Shown one piece after another: positions 6,849-13,302 of a DNA stretch of 15,137 nt. The stretch is from positions 1 through 15,137 of the forward strand of contig WJKA01000120.1 in assembly GCA_014729375.1 (NCBI GenBank), in the 5' to 3' direction. The stretch comes from Chitinivibrionales bacterium (GTDB lineage Bacteria; Fibrobacterota; Chitinivibrionia; Chitinivibrionales; WJKA01). The notes under the pieces are model-generated. The model was not told the origin of the DNA and searched no databases. It saw only the letters and a list, made by a program, of their open reading frames with translations. How positions within the stretch are numbered: position 1 is the stretch's first letter; every line of letters begins with the position of its first letter. The translations under genes and the position numbers were made by a program.

Positions 6849-8227
6849 TGCCCCGTCGAGTTTGTATCACCGGTATTGGTATCATTGCTCCGAATGGAGA
6901 AACAAAAGATGAATTCTGGAGTAACTGTCTTGCAGGAAATGCAGGGGTCTCCCCGATTCCCGGGCAGTGGTATTCCTATTCCGATTTTGTCTCAACACTC
7001 TGGACACGACTTCCCGAAATCCACTGGGAGAAGTATCCGGTCAGCCGGATAGAAAGAATGCAGCAGGGCAAAGCCACGCTCATGCTCTGTGCCGCATCAC
7101 ACCAGGCCCTGGCCGATGCAGGATTGCAAAACAGGCTTGTCGATCCCAGAAAAGGCGTGTATTGCATAGATGCAGTTGATCCTTTGCGAACGGGCGTTTT
7201 CATAGGCACGGGAATCGGCGGGATCTCGACATTTATCGAAAATCAGGCATATCATACATTCACGCCGATCAGGGCCGTGCTTGACACAACAGACGAGGCC
7301 GCGGGTAATATCCCGGGTCAATCTTCATCGAGTACCCGGCGCGAATCTCTTGATAAACTCATGGTAATGCCGTTCCGGTTTAATCCTTTTGCAGTTTCGA
7401 TAACAATGCCCAATGCCTGCTCGGCTATTCCCGGCATAAAGTACGGGCTGAAAGGCCCGAACCGGACATTTCCCGGCGCGTGCGCTGCGGGAACAATCGC
7501 GATCGGCAATGCGTTTCGTGCAATACAGAGCGGCGCGTCCGACTGTGCCCTGACCGGCGGTGTAGAATATCTCTTCGATCCGTTCGGTGGTCTGTTCAAA
7601 GGATTTGACCTGGCAAAGGCGCTGGTGACCGACTGCAGTGATCCCGAAACAGCAAACCGCCCGTTTGACAGTGACCGTTCGGGCTTTCTGTTCAGCGAGG
7701 GGGGCGCGGCCGTGCTTGTTCTCGAAGAGGAATCGCATGCGAAAAACCGCGGGGCCGGCATTATTGCGGAAATCACCGGCTTTGCCGAATCATTCGACGC
7801 GCATAACATAATGATCATGGAACCGTCGGGCAAAGAAATCGAACGAATGCTTGTGGCCGCGCTTGCAGACGCTCCGGTTTCAGCACGGGATATCGACTAT
7901 ATCAACGCACATGCGACCGGAACGCGGGTCAACGATCAAACCGAAGCCGCGGTAATCGAGCGGATGTTCGGCAAAAAGCCTCTCGTTAATTCAACAAAGT
8001 CCCTGATCGGGCACACGCTCGGCGCAAGCGGCGCGATTGAAGCCGCGGTTACTGCACTGAGCATACGCAACAGCACAACGCATGTCTGCAAGAACCTCGA
8101 AAATCCCGTGCGCGATCTGAATTTCGTGACCGAAAGCCGCTCCTATGATATCACCTGCGCACTGAGCCAGTCCTTTGCGTTCGGCGGGCATAACGCCGCG
8201 CTGGTAATGAGGCGATACGGGGATTGA
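6848..8227 (+). CDS. FabF-like beta-ketoacyl-ACP synthase (KAS I/II)
   Basis: Decarboxylative Claisen condensation of malonyl-ACP with an acyl-enzyme. The triad is complete: Cys212 in GACAAGT, His355 in NAHATGT, and His389 in GHTLGASGA, with Lys384 in STKS. The C-terminal FAFGGHNAALV is typical. At 459 residues it is about 45 longer than standard FabF. The extra length falls mostly between residues 95 and 180, a Ser-rich, variable stretch before the active-site Cys, suggesting a specialised acyl pocket or dimer surface. It is co-translated with the ACP. Likely role: making or lengthening the starter chain for the type III PKS (inference). No ketoreductase, dehydratase or enoyl reductase lies nearby, so any full reduction would use housekeeping enzymes. 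Confidence 0.9.
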   Translation: MPRRVCITGIGIIAPNGETKDEFWSNCLAGNAGVSPIPGQWYSYSDFVSTLWTRLPEIHWEKYPVSRIERMQQGKATLMLCAASHQALADAGLQNRLVDPRKGVYCIDAVDPLRTGVFIGTGIGGISTFIENQAYHTFTPIRAVLDTTDEAAGNIPGQSSSSTRRESLDKLMVMPFRFNPFAVSITMPNACSAIPGIKYGLKGPNRTFPGACAAGTIAIGNAFRAIQSGASDCALTGGVEYLFDPFGGLFKGFDLAKALVTDCSDPETANRPFDSDRSGFLFSEGGAAVLVLEEESHAKNRGAGIIAEITGFAESFDAHNIMIMEPSGKEIERMLVAALADAPVSARDIDYINAHATGTRVNDQTEAAVIERMFGKKPLVNSTKSLIGHTLGASGAIEAAVTALSIRNSTTHVCKNLENPVRDLNFVTESRSYDITCALSQSFAFGGHNAALVMRRYGD

Positions 8228-8231
8228 TTCT

Positions 8232-9449
8232 TCACAGCCAGTGCGTGCTCTTCCTGAGTCCCTCATCGAGCTTCCCGGCAAGCTCCAGCACCTCATCGCG
8301 ATACTGCGGATCAATTCTCACCGCTTTTTCAACCCATGCAGAGCAGTATGAACACTGCTCGCAGTTCATTTTCGCGCACTCGCGCTCGTGCAGGCCCTCA
8401 AGAAACCCTTCCAGTGCCTTATTGTCAATATACACCGGCGAATCAGGGGCCTGGTAATCGGCAACCAGCAGCTTTTCGGCATATTTTTTCATGAGGAGCA
8501 TACTCGATGTTTTGATAAGGTTCGGTCTGAATAAATGGGCAATCACCCGGAACCGGCTGCAAAGGGATGCTTTCTGCCGGGCGGTAATATACGCAACCGG
8601 AGCGACCAGCTCCCATAGATTGCCGTCAAAAGAGCGATGTGCATACGCTGCAACGCGTTTGAGAACGAGCTCTTCCGGAGAGCTTCGCTCGACAATTTTA
8701 AACGAATCATATCCGATTTTTTCGTACAGGTGAAGGTCTTCGGGGCGGACCCAGATCGAGCGGATAAAATTGAGCGGATCGTCCAGGCGCTGCGAGGAAC
8801 AATTCAGGAAACAGTAATCGAGTACAAATCCCCGGAGCGGATCGCCGCTGCGGGAACTCTGGGACAGCATCTGCATATGGGTCAACTCATAGGCGCAGCC
8901 TGCAATACAGCTCGCATTGACAATGAGCTGCAGTCTGCAGGAAACCGCGTTCCGGATCGCTTCAAGCCGCGCAAAGTCCCGGTTACAGGCAATCGCGCTG
9001 ACACAAATCGTATCCGCGCCCAAACATTCCCATCGCTGCGCTTTCAGCGGTGAATCAACCACGGCAAAAACGCCGACCCGGAGCTTGAACTGCGGATATT
9101 GTGTCTTGACAATCGATGCAAGGCAGGGAGAGGCGACTGTCACGCTGTCGACATTGCACGATGCAATAAAATCAAGGAGCCTTCGTATTTTTTTCCGGCC
9201 GCTTCTGGTCTGCTCGAGACCGCCGAGCCAGGCTGCATTGATCAGATAGTTGAATTCAATCCCGTGACGGTGGGCTTCGTCAACCCGCGCCCTGAGTAAC
9301 GACCGCGTTGTCCGTCGCAGCGTGTACGTTGAACGCCCACCTCCGATACTGTCACGGTCGAGCTTGCCGTATATCTCCCGTACGCATGAAAATGCCGCCA
9401 GTTTCCGTATCAGGCCGGGTGCGAATGTGTAACCGACGCTTAATTCCAT
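8232..9449 (-). CDS. U32-family Fe-S protein, possible anaerobic hydroxylase
   Basis: A 405-residue protein of the U32 'peptidase-like' superfamily: a TIM-barrel-like N-terminal half, then NASCIAGCAYELTH (Cys181, Cys185, His191), DYCFLNC (Cys213, Cys217) and WVRPEDLHLYEKIGYDSFKI (233-252). Members such as UbiU/UbiV, RlhA and TrhP bind a 4Fe-4S cluster with four cysteines and hydroxylate aromatic rings or RNA bases without O2. Here the spacing (C-x3-C, C-x3-C) differs from the classic U32 signature, so this is a divergent subgroup. A second cysteine set, C358-x4-C363-x2-C366-x2-C369, near the C-terminus could hold another cluster. It is last in the operon with the NDH-2-like gene, 12 bp downstream of it. 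Hydroxylation of a polyketide ring is inference. Confidence 0.75.
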   Translation of the reverse strand: MELSVGYTFAPGLIRKLAAFSCVREIYGKLDRDSIGGGRSTYTLRRTTRSLLRARVDEAHRHGIEFNYLINAAWLGGLEQTRSGRKKIRRLLDFIASCNVDSVTVASPCLASIVKTQYPQFKLRVGVFAVVDSPLKAQRWECLGADTICVSAIACNRDFARLEAIRNAVSCRLQLIVNASCIAGCAYELTHMQMLSQSSRSGDPLRGFVLDYCFLNCSSQRLDDPLNFIRSIWVRPEDLHLYEKIGYDSFKIVERSSPEELVLKRVAAYAHRSFDGNLWELVAPVAYITARQKASLCSRFRVIAHLFRPNLIKTSSMLLMKKYAEKLLVADYQAPDSPVYIDNKALEGFLEGLHERECAKMNCEQCSYCSAWVEKAVRIDPQYRDEVLELAGKLDEGLRKSTHWL

Positions 9450-9461
9450 TCCTTGTCCATC

Positions 9462-10595
9462 CTATCTGCACGCCCGCAAAGGAGACGACATTATGCGGAT
9501 CCGGCTTTTAGTTCCATACCACCGGTATGCGCTTATCAGGTAGTGAAGCAATGTCGCGCCCCATCCCCGGACCTTGACACCATACACCTCGCCATACGAG
9601 CGCCCGTTTGCCATCGGCACCACAAAGCCGGGATCAGAGGGCCTGAATTCCACAAGCGGTTTCCCGTTTATCATCCTGACAATATTGTTCGCAGCATGCG
9701 CGCCCCCGGAAACAGTAACCGGGAGCGCCATGCGAAAACATGCATCTGCCGGTCCAATGCACGCGGCGTCACCGGCCGCAAAGCAGTTCTCTTTAAACCG
9801 AAGGTCATTGTGTACCGCAATCCTTCCCTGCCGGTTCCCCATACACTCCAATCGCTGCGCACCAAGCGAAGCTTTCATCCCCGCAGCCCAGACCAGCCCG
9901 GCATTATTGATCCGGCTATTGTCGGATAAAACAACCGTTTCCGATTCGTAACCGCTTATCCGCGCACGGGCGTGTACCTCGATCCCCATGGCGCGCAGGT
10001 TTTCCGATGCACAGGCTTGTATCCATTGCGGAGAATTTTTCAGAACTGATGATGACGGCTCAACGATTGTCACAACAGCGTTTTTTTTCAGTCGCACAAG
10101 TCTTTTGCGTATGTGTGTTGCGGTTTCAACGCCGGTATAGCCGCCCCCGGCAACGACAATTGAGTCAAAGCCGCCTGAAAAAAGATATTCATGGAGCCTG
10201 CAGGCCACATCAACATGCGCAATACCAAACGAATGTTCCCTGACTGTATCGAGTGAGAAAAAGTCTGGTTCAGAGCCTGAAGCAAGGATTAAATAATCAT
10301 ACGCATATTCTGAATTATCCTGCAATACAACACGATTGCGGTTAAACAGGATACGGCTTACATCCCCTTTGACAAACCGAAATCCCGTTTTGCTGGCTGG
10401 GCGTTCGAGCGGCACACTGCAATCTGCTTTTCGGAGGGACCCGCCGGCAATATCCGGCAACACCGGCCGCATTTGTGTGAAAGAACACCTGTCAATAAGC
10501 ATGCAATCGAGCGGATGGCCCGACAGCGCTTGCGCAGCCGATAATCCGGCAAAACCGCCGCCAATTATCAAAACCTGCGCCCTCTTTCCACTCAT
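9462..10595 (-). CDS. NDH-2-like FAD-dependent NADH dehydrogenase
   Basis: A 377-residue two-dinucleotide-binding flavoprotein of the type II NADH:quinone oxidoreductase group. The FAD site is VLIIGGGFAGLSAA (GGGFAG at 12-17). The NAD site is SIVVAGGGYTGVETATHI in the middle. GLVWAAGMKAS and CFAAGDAA follow, the latter holding the FAD pyrophosphate Asp. The C-terminal part (RGWGATLLHYLISAYRWYG) is hydrophobic-amphipathic, as expected for membrane attachment, though the protein is shorter than the usual 400-430 residues. There is no CxxC redox pair, arguing against a disulfide reductase. ATG 10595 has AAGGGG nine bases upstream. NDH-2 passes electrons from NADH to membrane quinones; its place beside quinone-modifying-type genes suggests it serves the cluster's product. 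It ends in TAG. Confidence 0.8.
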   Translation of the reverse strand: MSGKRAQVLIIGGGFAGLSAAQALSGHPLDCMLIDRCSFTQMRPVLPDIAGGSLRKADCSVPLERPASKTGFRFVKGDVSRILFNRNRVVLQDNSEYAYDYLILASGSEPDFFSLDTVREHSFGIAHVDVACRLHEYLFSGGFDSIVVAGGGYTGVETATHIRKRLVRLKKNAVVTIVEPSSSVLKNSPQWIQACASENLRAMGIEVHARARISGYESETVVLSDNSRINNAGLVWAAGMKASLGAQRLECMGNRQGRIAVHNDLRFKENCFAAGDAACIGPADACFRMALPVTVSGGAHAANNIVRMINGKPLVEFRPSDPGFVVPMANGRSYGEVYGVKVRGWGATLLHYLISAYRWYGTKSRIRIMSSPLRACR

Positions 10596-10601
10596 CCGGC
10601 A

Positions 10602-11057
10602 TTACCCCTTTTCAACGTGCAGTGTCTGCACTTTCCGGAACTTTGTTACGATATCATACCGGTCAACATCAATTCTGATAATTTTTGTCGAACGCGATTC
10701 AATAAAACCCCGGAGACCCGGGTGTTTGTCAATATACCTTTGGACCAGTACGGCGTCACGTTCGGGATCAACAATCGATGCCGTACCCGGTATGGTGATT
10801 CCTGTTATATCGTACAGCCGGGACGCGTCATTTTGCCTGTTATCAATAAACAGGGAGACCGATGGATGCCCGGTGAGATTTGCGTATTTCCGTGATGATT
10901 CCGGTGTGGCAAATACGATCTCGTTCAGCGATTCCGAGGCGGCGAAAGCAACGATGCTGGTGTGCAGGCAGTCACCGCAGCGGGTCGCCAGTACACCGAA
11001 AAGCTGTTCGTTTGCACAATCGGTGACAAGCTTTTCAATATCTCGATCATTGTTCAT
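10602..11057 (-). CDS. FMN-binding split-barrel (PPOX-like) protein
   Basis: A 151-residue member of the pyridoxamine-phosphate-oxidase-like split-barrel fold. The recognisable stretch is FGVLATRCGDCLHTSIVAFAAS followed by FATPESSRKYANLTGHPSVSLFID (about 20-73), the usual FMN-contacting strand-helix region. These small proteins bind FMN, F420 or heme, and most are uncharacterised reductases; pyridoxal phosphate synthesis itself is unlikely because the C-terminal PdxH region is missing. It is first in the operon with the NDH-2-like gene (6 bp gap) and the U32 gene. It may serve as a flavin reductase or electron donor to them (inference). A GAGGG lies about 10 bases before the ATG. Confidence 0.75.
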   Translation of the reverse strand: MNNDRDIEKLVTDCANEQLFGVLATRCGDCLHTSIVAFAASESLNEIVFATPESSRKYANLTGHPSVSLFIDNRQNDASRLYDITGITIPGTASIVDPERDAVLVQRYIDKHPGLRGFIESRSTKIIRIDVDRYDIVTKFRKVQTLHVEKG

Positions 11058-11089
11058 TGAAAATATCCCTCATGGAACCTGATAATATA

Positions 11090-11126
11090 ATCTAAAATAG
11101 AAAACGGCGGCCGGAAAAGCCGCCGT
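11090..11126 (-). terminator. Rho-independent terminator of the sorting-domain gene
   Basis: A perfect 8-bp stem, ACGGCGGC (11104-11111) and GCCGCCGT (11119-11126), closes a 7-base loop. Read on the minus strand it is followed by TTTTCTATTTT. That orientation ends transcription from the 11154-11390 gene and separates it from the flavoprotein operon that begins just downstream. Confidence 0.8.
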
Positions 11127-11153
11127 ATCAAAGTACCTTGATCACAGTCCAAA

Positions 11154-11390
11154 TCAGCGCATGAAGTAGAAGCTGGTGGTTTTTGTCAATGATGATGACC
11201 TGAACCTGATAAGGTACTGCCCTGTTCCCAGATTAAGATTGCCAAGATTAGCAGAGTATTGTCCGGCATCTTTATAGCTGTTTTCCAGAAGCGCGATTTG
11301 TTTCCCGCTAATCGAATACAGGGCGATTTCCACTATGCCGGGAGCGGCAAGGGAGTACTCAAGTTTGTGTGAAGCGCCGGTGCTGGCCAT
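11154..11390 (-). CDS. Stand-alone T9SS-type C-terminal sorting domain protein
   Basis: A 78-residue protein that is almost entirely one domain: LEYSLAAPGIVEIALYSISGKQIALL, an AGQYSANLGNLNLGTGQYLIRF turn, and a final KTTSFYFMR strand. This is the beta-sandwich pattern of the type A sorting signal found at the C-terminus of large proteins exported by the type IX system. Here it has no cargo and no signal peptide. The longest frame begins at TTG 11444, but ATG 11390 has GGAGGCC just upstream and is much the better start. It ends at a strong terminator, so it may be an expressed mini-gene. Alternatively it is the last piece of a large surface protein whose front was deleted. Confidence 0.6.
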   Translation of the reverse strand: MASTGASHKLEYSLAAPGIVEIALYSISGKQIALLENSYKDAGQYSANLGNLNLGTGQYLIRFRSSSLTKTTSFYFMR

Positions 11391-11393
11391 AGC

Positions 11394-11400
11394 GGCCTCC
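11394..11400 (-). promoter_or_regulatory. Strong ribosome binding site of the sorting-domain gene
   Basis: Minus-strand GGAGGCC lies 3 bases before ATG 11390 (the GGAGG core is 5 bases away). It supports translation of the 78-residue form over the TTG start at 11444. Confidence 0.55.
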
Positions 11401-11971
11401 CGTGAAAAAAAGATTTTGGAACAGCACTTGTGAGATCTCGTCAATCACTTTAAACAAAAAGCGTGCCTGAAGAAAGATAGCCGGCAAATTGCATACTTAA
11501 GCGGATAAAACCGGCACTGATTCATTTGAGCAGAAAAGGCACCTGTGTCAGAATGAAAGAGTGGTTTTCATTATGGGAGAGCTGAAAATGGGACTGAAAT
11601 ACTGTAAAATGGATACAATTCGCCTGTATTGTATGCAATACTGCGCACCGGCATTAAAATCCGGGGCATAAATGCAGGTTTGGTATTTTCATATATTATT
11701 GAAGGCTCGCCTGGCACGAAAGATGCTTTGTACAATTGAGACAGTCTGTTATTCACAGAACTCTGTGATGGGTCAGACACTTTGTCGGTGACAAATACGT
11801 TTTTTGCGTAGATAATTTGTATAAGTCAATGAAAAATATTTTCCTGGCTGATCTTTGACTTCTGATCTCTGGCGTCTCCGGCTCTGCCGGCTTAGTCTGC
11901 GGATTAAGGTTGTATTGATTAATACACCAGGTGGACAAAATGTACAAAATTGCACAAATTCTTATAATTTC

Positions 11972-11977
11972 AGGAGG
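11972..11977 (+). promoter_or_regulatory. Strong ribosome binding site deciding the SOUL start
   Basis: AGGAGG is followed by a 7-base spacer and ATG 11985. This favours ATG 11985 over the in-frame GTG 11931 and ATG 11940, although AGGTGG before 11940 makes that a second candidate. Confidence 0.65.
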
Positions 11978-11984
11978 GGTTTTG

Positions 11985-12482
11985 ATGGCAGCACCCCGGA
12001 TGTATGACAAAACGCCTGCAGGCAAAATCAAAGTTTTTACTATTCCCGAAGCTGTCGTGATGGAGTCTGAGGCCGCCTCAGATTATTTTAGTACATCGGA
12101 TATGCTATTCGGCAACCTGTTCCGGTATATCAGGTTTCACGAGGTTTCAATGACTTCACCGGTCGAAGCTGAGATTGAGCCGGGCACAATGAAATTTTAT
12201 GTTGGCGAAAAAGACATATCAAAAAATCTCAGAGACACACTGCAGGTACAAATCGAGCGTATTCCTGCCAGGGAGGTAGTTGCAGCAGGTATCAGCGGCG
12301 CGTATAATCGGAAAAACTACGAAACAGCCCTGTCCCGGCTTTACGAATAGCTGGAAGAACACCCTGAGTTTACTCCTGCCGGCAAACCATACGCGGTTTA
12401 CTGGGACTCGCCGTTTGTCCCTTTGTGGTTCAAGCATTCCGAGGTGCACATCCCTGTAAGGAAAAAGGGAAATGCAAAATAA
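11985..12482 (+). pseudogene. SOUL-family heme-binding protein, interrupted by an amber codon
   Basis: From ATG 11985 the frame gives 121 residues that stop at TAG 12348-12350. The same frame then continues for 43 further codons to TAA at 12480-12482. The second part, YAVYWDSPFVPLWFKHSEVHIPV, is exactly the kind of C-terminal end SOUL/HBP proteins have, and the first part carries their MTSPVEAEI motif. No frameshift is needed: one base turns a sense codon into amber. The family binds heme or other tetrapyrroles in the cytoplasm; its role in bacteria is poorly known. The restored gene overlaps the hydrolase start by 11 bp, as expected for a working operon, so the change is recent, a sequencing error, or read through. 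The NDH-2-like gene uses TAG as its terminal stop, arguing against general recoding. Confidence 0.8.
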
Positions 12483-13299
12483 GCGAATAACAAAAGCAGA
12501 GACAGCGCTTCCTGAGGGTACCATGAACTATTACCGCCTGAAAAAAGGCCGGAAGCCTTTTGTTATGCTGCACGGCAGGATGGAAAACGGGCTCTGCTGG
12601 AGCCGCGTTGCAGAGACAATTGAAGGAGATTTTGATGTCTATATGCCGGATATACGCGGGCATGGCGCGACAAATCTTGCAGACAGGGAAATAAGCATCA
12701 CCGTACTACTGGATGACATCATCAGTTTCATTGAGAGCTTGAATTTGAGCAATCCGGTACTGATGGGGCATTCGATGGGCGCGGGTATTGCCGCTCTGTA
12801 TGCCGCAGCACACCCCGGGAATGTTACTGCCCTGATTCTCAGCGATCCGCCCTGGCTTTTGAAAAAAGATTATATTGACGGCGATATTTCACTGGTAAAG
12901 AAAATGCAGAATGTTATCAGGACCAATAAATCACTTTCGCTGAATACGCTGTCGGCATATATACATTTTTCCAATCAGCACTGGGATACAAGAGACTGCA
13001 GGCTTCTTGCGCAGGCATGGAAAGAGGCGCGGGAACTGGTTGCATTCAGCTACAATTCTCCTGTTCCGTACGCGCAGTGGGAAAACAATGTTAAAAAAAT
13101 CAACTGCCCGGTTCTTCTTTTAACATCGAATCCCCGGAAAGGAGGGATTCTTACCCCGCGGTCGGTCCGGCATATAAAAAACCTGTATCCTCGCATTGTG
13201 CACGAGCATTTTCCGACCGCAGGTCATGCTATTATGCGTGATACGTTTGTTCCATATGTACAAGCTATCAACAATTTTATTCTACAGAAATTATCTTAA
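12472..13299 (+). CDS. Alpha/beta-hydrolase fold protein
   Basis: A 275-residue hydrolase. The oxyanion region is VMLHGRMENG (31-40), PDIRGHG is at 59-65, the nucleophile is Ser101 in LMGHSMGAG, and the catalytic His252 is in TAGHAIMRD. The acid normally found after strand beta-7 is not obvious: LLLTSNPRKGGILTP has Asn and Arg where an Asp is usual, so activity or residue placement is uncertain. Substrate cannot be told from sequence; ester, lactone and C-C bond hydrolases share the pattern. AAGGAAAAAGGG precedes ATG 12472, which lies within the last codons of the SOUL reading frame; ATG 12523 is a less likely start. The FAD enzyme follows after 3 bp, so the genes form one operon. Confidence 0.85.
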   Translation: MQNKRITKAETALPEGTMNYYRLKKGRKPFVMLHGRMENGLCWSRVAETIEGDFDVYMPDIRGHGATNLADREISITVLLDDIISFIESLNLSNPVLMGHSMGAGIAALYAAAHPGNVTALILSDPPWLLKKDYIDGDISLVKKMQNVIRTNKSLSLNTLSAYIHFSNQHWDTRDCRLLAQAWKEARELVAFSYNSPVPYAQWENNVKKINCPVLLLTSNPRKGGILTPRSVRHIKNLYPRIVHEHFPTAGHAIMRDTFVPYVQAINNFILQKLS

Positions 13300-13302
13300 T
13301 AT

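Larger units (their letters stand above)
11391..11984. other. Non-coding stretch with several dyads
   Basis: I find no credible gene in these 590 bp. Visible structure: ATACAAT-N8-ATTGTAT (11613-11634), GTATTG-N4-CAATAC (11626-11641), TCACAGA-AC-TCTGTGA (11753-11768), TTTGTC-GGT-GACAAA (11781-11795), CCGGC-TCT-GCCGG (11878-11890) and TGTATT-GATT-AATACA (11911-11926). The pentamer TGTAT or its complement recurs six times between 11613 and 11926. The region from 11800 is AT-rich and should hold the promoter of the SOUL-hydrolase operon, though I cannot fix a -35/-10 pair. Confidence 0.5.

Noticed and set aside
6570..8227. ACP and ketosynthase as the housekeeping fatty acid synthesis locus
   Set aside because: No fabD, fabG, fabH or plsX neighbours, the ketosynthase is longer than FabF, and the pair diverges from a type III PKS. 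A dedicated role fits better, though a housekeeping role is not excluded.
8232..9449. U32 protein as a collagenase-type protease
   Set aside because: The peptidase label in this superfamily is largely historical. The cysteine sets and redox-enzyme neighbours fit an Fe-S enzyme better.
11573..11671. 32-codon ORF on the plus strand in the intergenic region
   Set aside because: It has no ribosome site, an odd Met/Cys-rich composition and no recognisable motif.
11781..11801. TTTGTC-GGT-GACAAA hairpin near a T-run, as a terminator
   Set aside because: The stem is short and AT-rich, the T-run is separated from it, and no plus-strand gene lies upstream to terminate.
12348..12350. Genome-wide reassignment of TAG as a sense codon
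   Set aside because: The NDH-2-like gene in the same window ends at TAG (9462-9464) in a normal position, with the next gene starting 12 bp later.
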